Counted from the stretch's first letter, positions 14,001 to 29,000 are shown. The stretch is 64,000 bases of DNA from Pipra filicauda (GCF_003945595.2 NW_024104890.1:62001-126000), one strand, 5' to 3'. Made by a program: numbers and translations. Notes: a model not told the origin generated them from the sequence alone.

Positions 14001-17000
14001 ATCCAACTGGGTATCCATAAATCCCAACTCCCAGCCTGGCTTGGAGCAGGTGAAATAATCTCCCCCCTCCCCTCAGATCCCCAGAGGTTTTAATTCCAAC
14101 CGATTTTTCCCGCCGCGTCCCTTTTTTTTTTTTTTTTTTTTGGGATCTAAAAATCCCAACTCACTGCTTCCCGACGCTCCCGAACGCCAGGGAGTGGAAA
14201 GTCTTGCAGGTGACATTCCTGGGAAAGGCCCTTTTCCCCTTCTCCACCACGGCTTTGTTGAAAGCCACGTAAAGGAAGCTCAGCTCCGGGAATTTCTCCG
14301 CGTACTTGGCCAAGGTGGAGGTTTTCCCCGTGCCTGGAGAAGGGAAGGAAGCAGAGGATGAGGATTCCAGAGTCGGGAATGTTGGTGCCTAACGGAGCAA
14401 ATCGGGTTTACAAAAAAATTCCAATCTGTAGCCTGAAAAGTTTTAAAAAAAAATAAAAAAGAGGGAAAATAGAATGGAAGGTTCGTGGGTTGGGATAAGG
14501 ATGGGGCGGATCCCTCGGGAATTCCCGCCATGGGCAAAACGGGCTCGACTCGAGGGAATTAATTTAATTTACTGGCAATTAAATCAGCAGAGGGAAACGA
14601 GGAATAAAAGCTACAGCCTAAAACACCTTCTCCTCGTCCCTCCCCTCTGCCCAGGCTCCGCTTCACTCCTGATTTCAGGGAATCAGGGAATCGTTTAGGT
14701 TGGAAAACGGATCGGCTCCAGGGTGAGTCCCTTTTTTTCCATGGGGTCAGTCCTTCAGGAACAGCCTGCTCCAGTATGGATCCCTCTTTTCCACAGGGTC
14801 AGTCCTTCAGGAATTGTTCCAGCACAGATCCCTGTTTTCCATGGGGTCAGTCCTTCAGGAACTGCTCCAGCACAGATCCCTGTTTTCCACGGGGTCACTC
14901 CTTCAGGAACTGCTCCAGCACAGATCCCTGTTTTCCATGGGGTCAGTCCTTCAGGAACTGCTCCAGCACAGATCCCTGTTTTCCACAGGGTCAGTCCTTC
15001 AGGAACTGCTCCAGCACAGATCCCTGTTTTCCACGGGGTCAGTCCTTCAGGAACTGCTCCAGCACAGATCCCTGTTTTCCACAGGGTCAGTCCTTCAGGA
15101 ACTGCTCCAGCACAGATCCCTGTTTTCCATGGGGTCAGTCCTCCAGGAACTGCTCCAGCACAGATCCCTGTTTTCCACAGGGTCACTCCTTCAGGAACTG
15201 CTCCAGCACAGATCCCTGTTTTCCATGGGGTCACTCCTTCAGGAACTGCTCCAGCACAGATCCCTGTTTTCCACGGGGTCAGTCCTTCAGGAACTGCTCC
15301 AGCACAGATCCCTGTTTTCCACGGGGTCAGTCCTTCAGGAACTGCTCCAGCACAGATCCCTGTTTTCCACAGGGTCAGTCCTTCAGGAACTGCTCCAGAG
15401 TGGGTCCCTTTTTTCCCATGGGATGCAGGCAAATCCCTGCTCCAGCCCCTGGAGTCTCTCCTCTTCCACCCTCCCTGCCCTCAGGACCTGCAGGGCCCTT
15501 CTCCCACATATTCCCACTCCTCTCTCCCCTGTTTTTGTTCCCATTTTTGGGGGCTTTTCCCTTCCATTTGTTATCCCAGAGGAGCAAGTTGATCCCTCTG
15601 GAATCCCACAGTCCCTGGGCCGGGAGGGAAGGGCCAGACTGAGGTTCTCCTGTTCATTTTTCCCACAGAATTTTTGGGATCTTACCTGCAAACGCCATAA
15701 TTTTCACTATCTGCCCGGGCTCAATCCTGTGATTCAAAATCCTCTGCTGCTCGTGGGTCAGTGGAAAACTGTGGAAAAAATCGGGGAAAAAACAACAATA
15801 AATGGATGGAAAAGGAATTAAAGAAAATAAATCCTCCCACACAACTCCATTAACGAGGAAATGGGGTTATTGATCCCATCCCAGGAGCGGGAATTTGGCA
15901 CTGGAGCAACCTGGTTCTTGGGGAAAAAGGAGAAAAGAAGGGAATAAGAGAATATTGGAGCAAAAATAGGGAGTAAAACTCTTATTATTGAAGAATCCAG
16001 AAGAATTTGGAACCCGGAAATCCCAAATCCCAGCCTGGCTTGAAGAATCCAAAAGGTCACACGGGAAAAGATCTTCCCAAATTAAAATTAATTAATTAAA
16101 ATTAATTGGGCAGCCTGGCTCCTTAAGCTTATTAAAGACCACCAGCTTTATCTTGGCCAGGGATGGAATCACAGCATTCCCATTCCATAGGAAAGGATAA
16201 GGAATAAATGAGTCAATCCAGGGGAAATGCAGCGGGAAGGGAACCAAGCCTGGATCCCCACAGGCCAGGGAAGGGTTTCACTCCTTGTTGTCCTTCTTTT
16301 CTAGGCAGCAAGTAGCCAAAAAATATTAATATTTAACATATAGATCAATACATTTTAATCTATATGTCCATGTATAGATATATAAATTACGTATAATTAT
16401 AAATTATATCATGTCTAAAATTAAAATAGATATAAATATATCAATATATATAATATTTATTAATATAAGATAAATATAAAGCATATAATTTAATATATAT
16501 AATATATAATATATAACATAATATAATATATATTATATAATATATATTACATCTATGTATATACAATACATATTATATCCATGTATATATAATATATATT
16601 ATATATTATATCTATGTATATATAATATATATTATATTATATATATGTCCTTCTTTTCAAGGCAGCAAGTAGCAAAAAATATTAATATTTAACATATAGA
16701 TAATAACTATATAATACATATTATATAATATATATTATATTATATAATATATATTATATAATATAATATATATTATATTATATATATGTATATATAAAGT
16801 ATATTATATATATGTATATATAAAATATATTATATTATATATATGTCCTCCTTTTCTAGGCAGCAAGTAGAAAAAATATTAATATTTAACATACAGATCA
16901 ATAAATTTTTCTCCCTCTCTCTATATATGTATAAATATATAAATTACATATAATTATAAATTATATCATATCTAAAAGACATAAATATATCAATATATAA

Positions 17001-20000
17001 AGTAAATATAAATTTATTAATATATAAAATAAATATAAAGTACAAAATATAACATATAATAATATATACTATATACTATATAATATAATATACATAATAC
17101 AATGTAATAGAAATATAATATAATAAAAGAAATATAATGCATATAATATAATATAATGTAATATAATAGAAATACAATATAATAAAAGAAATATAATGCA
17201 CACAATATAATATAATGTAATATAATAGAAATATAATATAAAAGAAATATAATGCACATAATATAATATAATGTAATATAATAGAAATATAATATAATAA
17301 AAGAAATATAATGCATATAATATAATAGAAATATAATATAATAAAAGAAATATAAAAATATAATAAAATAAAGATAAAAATAATAATAAACAATACAAAT
17401 ATAAATGATATCCAAGCCAGCAAATAAATCCATGTTAGTATTAACACTTCTCTGGCAGGATCCAGAAAACAGGAGTGGAGTCAATATTCCAGTCCCTTGT
17501 TTCTTTCCTGGTGTTCAAAAAGGAAAATCCACATTTTTTTGGGGCTGGGGGAGCATCAGCAACAACCCAACCCCCTGCTTGGGCTGCCTGGACTTCGGGT
17601 CTTAAAATTCCAGCAGGGACTTCCCTCCTTCCCGAGCTCCTCATCCGTAGGGAAAGGGGTGATCTGGGAGGGTGTTTGGGGGGATTCGGACTCTGTGAGT
17701 GCAGAGAACTGGGTTCCACCGATCCGTGAGGTGGAGCCAGGCTGGGAGAGCTGGGAATGTTCCCCTGGAGAAGGGAAGGCTCCAGGGAGAGCTGAGAGCC
17801 CCTGGCAGGGCCTGAAGGGGCTCCAGGAGAGCTGGAGAGGGACTGGAGACAAGGGATGGAGGGACAGGACACAGGGAATGGCTTCCCAGTGCCAGAGGGC
17901 AGGGTTAGATGGGATATTGGGAAGGAATTGCTGGCTGGGAGGGTGGGGAGGGGCTGGGATGGAATTCCCAGAGAAGCTGTGGCTGCCTCTGGATCCCTGG
18001 AAGTGTCCAAGGGCAGGTTAGAGTGACCTGGGATAGTGGGAGGTGTCCCTGCCCATGGCAGGAGTGGCACTGGAGGTTTTTAAAGTCCCTTCCCACCCAG
18101 ACAATCCTGTCATTCCATGATTCTGGATTCCCTCTCCTCTGGAGCCAGGCTGGGAGAGCTGGGAATGTTCCCCTGGAGAAGGGAAGGCTCCAGGGAGAGC
18201 TGAGAGCCCCTGGCAGGGCCTGAAGGGGCTCCAGGAGAGCTGGAGAGGGACTGGGGACAAGGCAGGGAGGGACAGGACACAGGGAATGGCTTCCCAGTGC
18301 CAGAGGGCAGGGTTAGGTGGGATATTGGGAAGGAATTGCTGGCTGGGAGGGTGGGGAGGGGCTGGAATGGATTTCCCAGAGAAGCTGTGGCTGCCCCTGG
18401 ATCCCTGGAAGTGTCCAAGGCCAGGCTGGAGCAACCTGGGATAGTGGGAGGTGTCTCTACCTACACCAGGGGTTTGGAATTAGTTTATCCTTAAGGTCCC
18501 TTCCAAACCATTCCATGATTCCACGACAGACCCATCAGTCTGTGCCCGGCAATCCGATTTTTCCAGATTTAAGGCCCCAGATTCTGGTTTTCCTCTGGGA
18601 ATTCAGGGGGCAAGGAGCAGGATAAGGAGTTGCACTGTCCCTGGTATTCCCTGGAGTGCTCAGCATTCCCTCAGGACCCCGGGGAACCGCTTGGATCACT
18701 TGGAAAAGCCTCACCTGGACCACAAGTCCTGCCTGCAGCGCGAAGCCAGCGTTTCCTCTTCCACATTCCCAACGGCTCCAGAGGAGTTTTCCATCAGGTA
18801 CAAGCAGTAGAAGACGTTGTAATGGATCCTGGGAGAGAGGAGAAACCAGAAACTACCACTGGAAATCCACGAAAAACAAGGGAAACCTCATAAAAAAAAC
18901 CACCAATGCCTCGGATAATTCCAACGGAAAGCCTGGAGCGCTCAGGGAGCTGCGGGAGATTATGGATAATTAGATAATTAATTATTAATATTAAAATAAA
19001 GCGCTAATTGGGCCTTGAAAAGTCCCTGCAAGGGCACCAGGGCAGGGAGGAGACGTGGCAGGGAAGGGGGTTGGAAGGAAAGCTCCTGGATTTGAGGGAG
19101 CACAAAGAATGGGAATTGTTTCACTGGCTGCAAACCAGGCTGGGATTTGGGATTTCTGGGTTCCAAACTCTTCTGGATTCTTCAAGCCAGGTTGGGATTT
19201 GGGATGTTTGGATTCCAAATTACTTTGGATTCTTCAAGCCAGGCTGGGATTTGGGATTTATGTGTTCCAAATTCTTTTGGATTCCAATTCTTTCTGGATT
19301 ATTCAAGACAGGCTGAGATTTGGGATTTCTGGGTTCCAAATTCTTTTGGATTCCAATTCTTTTGGGATTCTTCAAGACAGGCTGGGATTTGGGATTTCTG
19401 GATTCCAATTCTTTTGGGATTCTTCCAGCCAGGCTGGGATTTGGCACTTCTGGGTTCCAATTTATTTTGGATTCTTCCAACCAGGCTGGGATTTGGGATT
19501 TCTGGGTTCCAAACACTTCTGGATTCCAATTCTTTTGGATTCTTCAAGCCAGGCTGGGATTTGGGATTTATGGGTTCCAAATTCTTTAGGATTCTTCAAG
19601 TCAGGCTGGGATTTGGGATTTATGGGTTCCAAATTCTTTAGGATTCTTCAAGTCAGGCTGGGATTTGGGATTTATGGGTTCCAAATTCTTTAGGATTCCT
19701 CAAGCCAGGCTGGGATTTGGGATTTCTGGGTTCCAAACACTTCTGGATTCCAATTCTTTTGGGATTCTTCCAGCCAGGCTGGGATTTGGCATTTCTGGGT
19801 TCCAATTTCTTCTGGATTCCAGTTCTTTTGCGATTCTGCAAGCCAGGTTGGGATTTGGGATCTCCAAAATGAACAAATCTTGATTTTTTTTTTCATCTCC
19901 AAAATGAACAAATCTTGATTTTTTTTTTCATCTCCAAAATGAACAAATCTTGATTTTTTTTTTCATCTCCAAAATGAAACCAATCTTGATTTTTTTTCCT

Positions 20001-23000
20001 TCCAAACTGCCAAATGACAATCTTGATTTTTTTTTTCATCTCCAAAATGAACAAATCTTGATTTTTTTTCTCATCTCCAAAATGAACAAATCTTGATTTT
20101 TTTTCATCTCCAAAATGAACAAATCTTGATTTTTTTTTCATCTCCAAAATGAACAAATCTTGATTTTTTTTTCATCTCCAAAATGAACAAATCTTGATTT
20201 TTTTTTCATCTCCAAAATGAACAAATCTTGATTTTTTTTCATCTCCAAAATGAACAAATCTTGATTTTTTTTTCATCTCCAAAATGATTTTTTTTCATCC
20301 CAAAATGAACTTGATTTTTTTTTTCATCTCCAAAATGAAAAAATCTTGATTTTTTTTCATCTCCAAAATGAACAAATCTTGATTTTTTTTTTCATCTCCA
20401 AAATGAACAAATCTTGATTTTTTTTTTCATCTCCAAAATGAACAAATCTTGATTTTTTTTTTCATCTCCAAAATGAACAAATCTTGATTTTTTTTCATCT
20501 CCAAAATGAACAAATCTTGATTTTTCAACTGACATCCCGTCTGCCACATTTTCTGCAGGTGTCTTCCTCGAATTAATGACTTTATCCAGCAATTATCCAT
20601 CCCTGAGAGGCCAAACAAGCATCCTAATTTCCCTGGGCCCAAGGCTGAGGAAACAGGGGATAAACCCTTCTCCTGGATTATAACTCACAGCTCTCAGGAC
20701 CACCCAACTCCTGGCTATAAATTCATTTTCCAGAGCACTTCCTTCCCAGTTTTTTTCTCCTCAGAAGAATTTATCTGTGTCCTTAATCCTCATTTTATCC
20801 TCACTGCAATCCTGAAGGGTTTTACCTGCACCACCAGGTGAACAAAAGGCACAGGATGGATCCCAAAAAATGTGGACAAGGATCCCATGGGACTCAGAGT
20901 GAAGTAAATAACAAGTGTCAGGGGGGTAAAAACCACATTAAACCGTTGTGGTTGATGTGCCTCCATTCCTGAGCAGGAAGTTTCTACAGTTGCTTGAAAA
21001 CCTGCTTTTATTTCTGAAAAAAAACTGGGTTTTTTTTGAACACACGTCCACGGAAGGAGGGCCCGGAGCGATGGGACAAGGGGGAACCACAGTCAGAAGG
21101 AGGAGGGAAGGTTTGGTTGGATACTGGGGAGGAATTCTTGGCTGTGAGGGTGGGGAGGCCCTGGCACAGGTTGCCCAGAGAAGTTGTGGGCTCCTCACCC
21201 CTGGAAGTGTCCGAGGGCGGGTCGGAGCGAGCCGGGATAGCGGGAGGTGTCCCCGCCCGTGGAATTGGGATGGGATGCTCCTCACCTGTTGGTGATGGGA
21301 ATATTCCTGTCCCTCATGGCAAACAGGAGCGTGGCAATGCAGTAAAGCACCTCGGTCACCTCCAGCACGGAGAGGTTGGAGCGAGGTCTCCTCAGACATT
21401 CCAGCAGCCTCTGGATGTCGCCGACGCTGTCGGAGAACAGCACCATGACTGCAACGATGGCCCACATGTTCTCAGCCTGGCAGAGGGGAAAGACAAGGAA
21501 AAACTCAGAGTTTTCAGGAGCAGGGGGAACTGTTTCAACCCTCAACCCCCCCTGCTAATTCCATGATAAATAATTCAATCCTCCTCAGCCTCAAGGAACA
21601 ACCCCGGAGGGAGAACCTTCGGACGCGGGAACGCCCTCAAAGTTTAAATAAAGCTTAAATAAACGTGAAATTTATTTAATAAATGTGAAGTAAACGTGAG
21701 ATAAATGTGAAACCCACCCCTGTCTTGCTCTGCAGGTGGGGCAGCTTGTTGGCCACGCACACTTGGGCCTTGGAGAAGAGGTGGTGGCTTCCCAGACACC
21801 GGAGAACCGCGTCGGGATCCACCTTCCCCCTGACGGGCGTGGCCGACACCAACCTGGGCAGGAGGACAAGAGTTAATGAGTGAATCATGTCCCCAGGGCA
21901 ACAATGTCCCCTTCAAAGCACCCCCAGGGAGGCTGCAGCAGGTTGGACTGTCCCTGGCTGGGTGTTATCCCAAATTTGGACCGGTTGCGACTTGGATTTC
22001 CGGCCCATTCCGGTGCCAAGAGACATTTAGACAAGAGATTCCCAGTTCTAAAATATTCTAAAATACTTGGGATTTGCAGCCCATTCTGTGCCAAGAGACA
22101 TTTAGACAATCAATTCCCAGTTCTAAAATATTCTGAAGTCTTCTAAAATACTTGGGATTTCCAGCCCATTCCAGTGCCAAGAGACATTTAGACAAGCCAT
22201 TCCCAGTTCTAAAATATTCTAATACTTGGGATTTCCAGCCCATTCCAGTGCCAAGAGACATTTAAACAAGTGATTCCCTGTTCTAAAATACTTGGGATTT
22301 CCAGCCCATTCCAGTGCCAAGAGACATTTAGACAATCAACTCCCAGTTCTAAAATATTCTGAAGTCTTCTAAAATACTTGGGATTTCCAGCCCATTCCAG
22401 TGCCAAGAAATATTTAGACAAGGGATTCCCAGTTCCGAAATACTTGGGATTTCCAGCCTATTCTGTGCCAAGAGACATTTAGACAATCAATTCCCAGTTC
22501 TAAAATATTCTAAACTATTCTAAAATACTTGGGATTTCCAGCCCATTCCAGTGTCAAGAAATATTTAGACAAGGGATTCCCAGTTCCGAAATACTTGGGA
22601 TTTCCAGCCTATTCTGTGCCAAGAGACATTTAGACAATCAATTCCCAGTTCTAAAATATTCTAAAATACTTGGGATTTCCAGCCCATTCCAGTGCCAAGA
22701 GACATTTAGACACATGATTCCCATTTCTGAAACAGCTGCATCTGGAAATTCCTTCTGGCTCTCTCCAGGTCTCCTTCCAGTGGAAGGTGTCCCTGGGTTG
22801 GAACAGGGGTTTTGAACTGGATGATTTTCGAGTCCCCTTCCAACCCACACCATTCCATGATTCCAGAAGACAGATCCACCCCGTTCCTAACCCAGTTTGG
22901 CTCTTATTTGCCACACAAAATTGGCCTCTGGACCACAGAGATCTGAGCAAAGCACTTGGTTTTATCGAGGGCTTGTCTCGGGCTTGCCGGGAACTGTGCA

Positions 23001-26000
23001 GGAATTTCTCCATGGAAAGGGTGGTCAGGCCTTGGCAGGGGCTGCCCAGGGAGGTGGTGGAGTCCCCACCCCTGGAGGGATTTCAAATCCCTGTGGATGT
23101 GGCACTTGGGGACACGGGTCAGTGGTGGCCTTGGCACTGCTGGGAATGCTTGGACTCCATGATCCCACAGGTTTTTTTCCCACCTAAATGATCCCATGAT
23201 TCCACGATCACACGCTCCAAACAGAGCAAGAAAAGCAAGGGAAAGTTTTTTCCCCCCATTTTCCAGAACCCTCCCAGTGATTTTTACCACTAAAATAATT
23301 TCCTCTCCCTCATTTTCCTGCACGTTTGGGGAGACAAACCCATCCCTCTCCTGGCAATTCCTGGGATAAAATGGAAGAAGCCCCAAAGCAGGGAAGGCCT
23401 GGGGATCTCCAGGTGAATGGGACTCACCTGATCAGCCCCAAGACACATCCTTCCTGCTCCTTTGTGATGGAGAAATCCTGCAGGATCTGCTCAACTCTGC
23501 GCAGGGCCGAGTCCTCCCTCATCAGGTACTGGTGGTACAGCTTTTTCCAGGGAATGAACTGGAATGGGAAGCACAAACCACCGGCTTTCACCTCACAGCA
23601 CTGCCAAAGAGGTTTCTTGTGGTAAATAAGCCCCAAAAAAGGTGATTTCCAAAGACCTGAAGTTCAAAAAGTAGCTTGGTGGGGACAGATACCTGACAGG
23701 AGATTGGGAAGGAAAGAGGAAACTTAGGAAAGAAAGGCTCAAAGCCTGGAAATAAGTCCATAAAAAGATGGTTTTTCCTAGAATGATGGGAACAGGGTGA
23801 TGCTGGTTCAGTTGGAAATATCGAAGCATGAAATAAATGGGGATCTTTTCAGCCCAGATCTCACTCCCCAGATCAGCCCCAAGCAGGGTCTGAGTGCTTC
23901 AAATCCCTGTGTCCGTGAAGCCCTGTCCTCCCACAGCTGCTGCTGGGATTTCTCCAGGAAAAACAGGGAGGACACTGCATTTGAGGCTGTGTTGGGCTGG
24001 GCAGGGAGCTGAAGAGGAGCCCGAGTGTGGCCGGGGGGGCAAGAGGGCCAAGGGCTGCTGGGCTGGCTGAGGAAGAGTGTGGCAGCAGGAGCAGGGCAGG
24101 GCTTGTGCCCCTGGGCTGGGCGCTGGGGAGGCCACCCCTGGAGTGCTGTGTCCAGCTCTGGGCCCTGAGCTCAGGAAGGCCCTGGAGGGGCTGGAGCAGG
24201 GGCAGAGAAGAGCAGCTCAAGTCCTCTCCCAGGTCTGCTCTTCACAGAATCCCAGAATCAGCTGGGTTGGAAAAGCCCTCTGAGATCATCCAGCCCAACC
24301 CTTGATCCAACCCCGCCGTGGTTCCCAGCCCATGGCACTGATGCCACATCCAGTCTGTCCTGAAACACCTCCAGGGACGGAGAATCCCCCACTTCCTTGG
24401 GCAGCCCATTCCAATGGCTGAGCACTCTCCGTGGAAAACATTCCTAATATCCAACCTAAACCTCCCCTGGCACAGCTGAAGACCCAGCCCTCTTGTCTTG
24501 CTGATGGTTCCCTGGAGCAGAGCCCGACCCCCCCCGGCTCCCCCCTCCTGGCAGGGAGTTGCAGAGAGTGAGGAGGTCTCCCCTGAGCCTCCTCCTCTCC
24601 AGGCTGAGCCCCCCCAGCTCCCTCCGCCTCTCCTCCCAGCACTTGGGCTCCAGTCCCTTCCCCAGCCTCGCTGCTCTTCTCTGCCCCTGCTCCAGCCCCG
24701 CCAGGGCCTTCCTGAGCTCAGGGCCCAGAGCTGGACACAGCACTCCAGGGGTGGCCTCCCCAGCGCCCAGCCCAGGGGCACAAGCCCTGCCCTGCTCCTG
24801 CTGCCACACTCTTCCTCAGCCAGCCCAGCAGCCCTTGGCCTTTTTGCCCCCCTGGCCACACTCGGGCTCCTCTTCAGCTCCCTGCCCAGCCCAACTCCCA
24901 GCTCCCTTCCTGCCTGGCTGCTCTCCAGCCCCTCTGGCCCAGCCTGCAGCTGCAGGGGCTTCTTGTGGCCAGAGGGCAGGACCCTTGGCTGGTGTCCCAT
25001 CTCCAAGGACAGCTGCAGCTCCCTGCTGTGCCAGCACCAACCCTGCTCCAACATCTGAGCTCCACAGCCCAGGTTAGATGAGGACACTGGCATCAGAAAA
25101 AGGATTTTCCTGCCTGGCAGGACTTGCCTCTTCCTAGGCTCTTCCCTTCTCTGGAAATCCAGCTGGCAGCCTCAGGAAGGGCTCTGCACCCCAGAGAACT
25201 GGACAGTGGCACCCACTGACCTGACCCAAAGGTCCTTCAGCAGCACCCAGGGAGGGCTGGGCTTTGCTGGGGGAGCAGCTGCCTCTTCTCAGCTCTCCTG
25301 GTGCTCTCAGAACGTGGAAATCATTAACTGGTTCAGTCTCTGACAACACTGATGACTGATGAAGGAGGGAGCAGGACGCCTCCTGCGTTGTGTCCGGCCT
25401 TTCCCATCCAAATTTACGGGAATGGCACAAAGGAGAACTCGGATCTCCACAAGAATTTGGGCTGAGATCAGTCCCCACCACTCCCAAGTCAGGCTGAGAA
25501 ACCTCTTGGTCCAATTCCAGGGTGAACAGTGAGGGGAGAGCTGCCTCGGAGACACCTTTAACTGGGATTCAGGGATCCTTCCTCCAGCCAAAACAGGTTC
25601 CCAACTTTATCCGGACTTCAGATGAACCAAACTCCATAAAAACAGAGTTCCAGGCCTTTCCTCTAAACCCATTTGGCCACAAGAGCCACCGTAGAGGCTG
25701 GAGGACACAAGAAGGCACTTCCCAGTCTTCCAGCAGGAATTCCCTGCAGGGCTGCATGGAAAAGAGCAGAGGGGGATTTTGTGGAGCCTTACAGGATGCT
25801 CTTTTTCCATGTAGGGGAAGAATGCAACAAGGGGTGTTGCCTGGATACAGGTTGGCACCTGAAGATGGTCGAGGAGACCAAAAAATGACAGAGGACCAAA
25901 TAAAAAAAAGGAGCAAAAAAAAGGATGTAAAGGAACAGAGAGAGACAGGCAGAGCATGGATGGCTGGGAGGAGCCACAAAAAGACAGGACAGAGCAGGAG

Positions 26001-29000
26001 GAGAAGGGCCAGGCTGGAATTCATCCCCAGGGAATTCCTTACCAGTGGATCCCTGACTATCTCCCTCCAGCAGCGACACACCAGGCTCAGGTTCTGGTAC
26101 AGGTCAGTCACGGGAAGGAAGGCAAAGATGTGCCTGAGGACTTCCACAGGCAGCTCATCCAGGTTTCCCTGAGGCTCTTCCCAGGTCCGAGTGCCCAGGA
26201 GTCCGTAGTGTGGATCAGGGACTGGCTCCACTTCCACCTCATCCGGTTCCTGCTTGACCTGGTCGAGCTCTGGAGGAACCGGGGGCTTCTCCTCGGGCTC
26301 CCCCCACAAATCCTGCTCCGGATTGAGAATTCCTGAGGTTGCACTGGCAAGGGGCCGCTTCCTGGAGCTTCCCCTGGGAGCTGGCACGAAGTCCTCATCC
26401 TCCAGGAGAGCTGAGGAGTCGCTGCCGAGGTCCGTGTGGCTGCTGAAGGAATCGTCAGCTCCCGGGAAAAAGGGATCCCGCGGCTCCTCTTTGATCCCAG
26501 CGGCACCCGCTTGTTCCTTCTGGGATTTCCCGAAGAAATCCAGGATGTTCTTCTGCTGGCGTTGTCCTGCACGAGGAGGAAGAGCAGGAGTGAATTCCGT
26601 GGAAAGCTGAGCTGCCAGGGACGCCCGAGGCTGGGGGAGGTCGGAGTTATTTCCACAGGGCTCCTCCTTTTCCTTGTGTTCCTCCCGTGGGAGCTCCAAG
26701 AGTTGGACACTTCCCAAACCTCTCTCAGGTTGCTCCTACCACAACTCCAGGAGTAGGACACTTCCCAAACCTCTCCCAGGCTGCTCCTACCACAACTCCA
26801 GGAGAAGGACACTTCCCAAACTTCTCCCAGGCTGTTCCTACCACAACTCCAGGAGAAGGACACTTCCCAAACTTCTCCCAGGCTGTTCCTACCACAACTC
26901 CAGGAGCAGGACACTTCCCAAACCTCTCCCAGGCTGTTCCTACCACAATTCCAGGAGTAGGACACTTCCCAAACCTCTCCCAGGCTGCTCCTACCACAAC
27001 ACTTGAGGGAAATCAACACCTTTAAGAGGATAAAAACCCTTTATTCCCAGATATTTCCTGGCTGCAGCCTCAAAAAGCACCAGAGACCTCGGAGTAAATC
27101 CAAATTATGCTCTCACATTCCATGTAGGACATGGACTAAACTCCCCAGCACGGATTTATTCCTTCTGTCCTGTTCCTAAATCTGGAAAATATCCTGATTT
27201 TGGCTAAGAGGTCACTCAGGAATTAAAAAATCCCAGGCTGGTTTTAAGGCCTTTTCTTTCTGGAAGCTCAGGAAGGCTTGGATTAAACAGGGCTGGAAAA
27301 GAACAACTTCCCTGCTAAGGTTTTAAGTCTAAATCCCTGAAACCTGCAGCATGTAAATCATCTAAATCTGAATTATTGGATTTTTTAAAGTGAGATAAAG
27401 AATGAAATAAAAATAAAATAAAAATAAATAAAATAAATAAAATTTAAAAAAATAATGGAAATAAAAATAAAATAAAAATAAAGTAAATGAAATAAATAAT
27501 ATAAAAATAAAGTAAAATAACAAAAATAAAATAAAAATAAAAACAAAAAAAATAAAAAAGTAAAAAAAATAAAGTAAAATAAATAAAACTAATAAAAAAA
27601 ATGTAAAATAACAAAAATAAAAATAAAGTAGAATAAAAAATAAGATAAAATAAAGTAAAACAAAGTAAGTAAAATGAATAAAATAAAAATAACAAAATAA
27701 CAAAAATTAAAATAAAAATAAAATAAAATAAAATTAAAAAAAGTAAACCAAATAAAATAAAGTAAATAAAATAAATAAAATAAAAATAACATAAAATAAC
27801 AATGATTAAAATAAAAATAAAGTAAAATAAAAATAAAATCAAGTAAAAAATAAAATTAAGGAAAATAAATAAAATTAATAAAATAAAAATAATGTAAAAT
27901 AACAAAAATACAAATAAAATAAAAATAAAGTAAAATAAAAAATAAAGTAAAAAAATAAAATTAAGTGAAATAAAGTAAATAAAATGAATAAAATAAAAAT
28001 AACGTAAAATAGCAAAAAATAAAAATAAAATAAAATAAAAACAAAGTAAAATAAAAAATAAAATAAAATCAGGTAAAAAAATAAAATTAAGGAAAATAAA
28101 TTTTAAAAAAATGAATAAAATAAAAATAACATAAAATAAGAAAAATAAAACCAATAAAATAACAAAAATAAAAATAAAATAAAAATAAAGTAAAACAAAA
28201 ACAAAATAAAGGAAAATAAATAACATTAATAAAATAAAAATAATGTAAAATAACAAAAATAAAAATAAAATAAAAATAAAATAAAATAAAAAATAAAATT
28301 AAGTAAAAATAAAATTAAGTAAAATAAAGTAAATAAAATTAATAACATGAACATAATATAAACTAAAACAATGGTAAAATAAAATAAACCTATCTGAAAA
28401 CAGCTCTTTGCCCTTCAGTTTGAGCCCTGATCTCTGTCATGTCCAGACTAGCTCAAAGTCTTATCAGTCCCCAAAAACCCTCAGAGGTTTCAGCCCTTTT
28501 GAGATCCAAGCCCAGGAGTTGTTTATCCCACTGTTCCCCACTTCCAGGAAAGCCAAAGCTCATCATTGTCTGTTAATGCCCAACAACGTTTTTGTAACCC
28601 TAAAAAACTCAGCAGCTCGTTATTATTTAATGATGACATTCCATAATTAGCTTAAAGAGCAGCTCCCAGCAGGAGTCCCCTCGTTAGCAGTGTCCAATTC
28701 CAGAGGCTGGCTGGTTCCCCAGGGAGAGCTGCTGCTCTTCCCAGGGATTGTCCCACAGCGCAAGGACAGACAGGGAGACATTTGTGCTGTGGGGAGAAAC
28801 CCAACTCCTGTGGACACAACAGGGGGATGTAGCCAAGGGAACTCTTTGCCATGGAATTATGGAATGGTTTGGGTGGGAAAGGACCTTGAAGATCATCCAG
28901 TTCCAATCCCAACACCTCCCACTATCCCAGGTTGCTCCAGCCTGGCCTTGGACACTTCCAGGGATCCAGGGGCAGCCACAGCTTCTCTGGGAAATCCATT

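Noticed and set aside
14723..15821. Several frames over 220 codons on both strands, with a 16-residue repeat
   Set aside because: They come from a 48-bp minisatellite whose length is a multiple of three. The same DNA is open in three or more frames, with no domain, conservation or splice context.
24242..25093. 283-codon minus-strand frame
   Set aside because: It lies inside a 5'-truncated CR1; GC-rich composition keeps it open, and no intact reverse transcriptase motifs are seen.
25569..26042. Extension of the FBH1 F-box exon frame downstream
   Set aside because: A clear donor CTG|GTAAGG at 26,043 and the matching next exon FIPWKK show this is intron read-through.
27362..28256. Hydrophobic Phe/Leu-rich frames resembling a membrane protein
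   Set aside because: Translation of an (AAAAT)n-type tract; composition alone explains the hydrophobicity.
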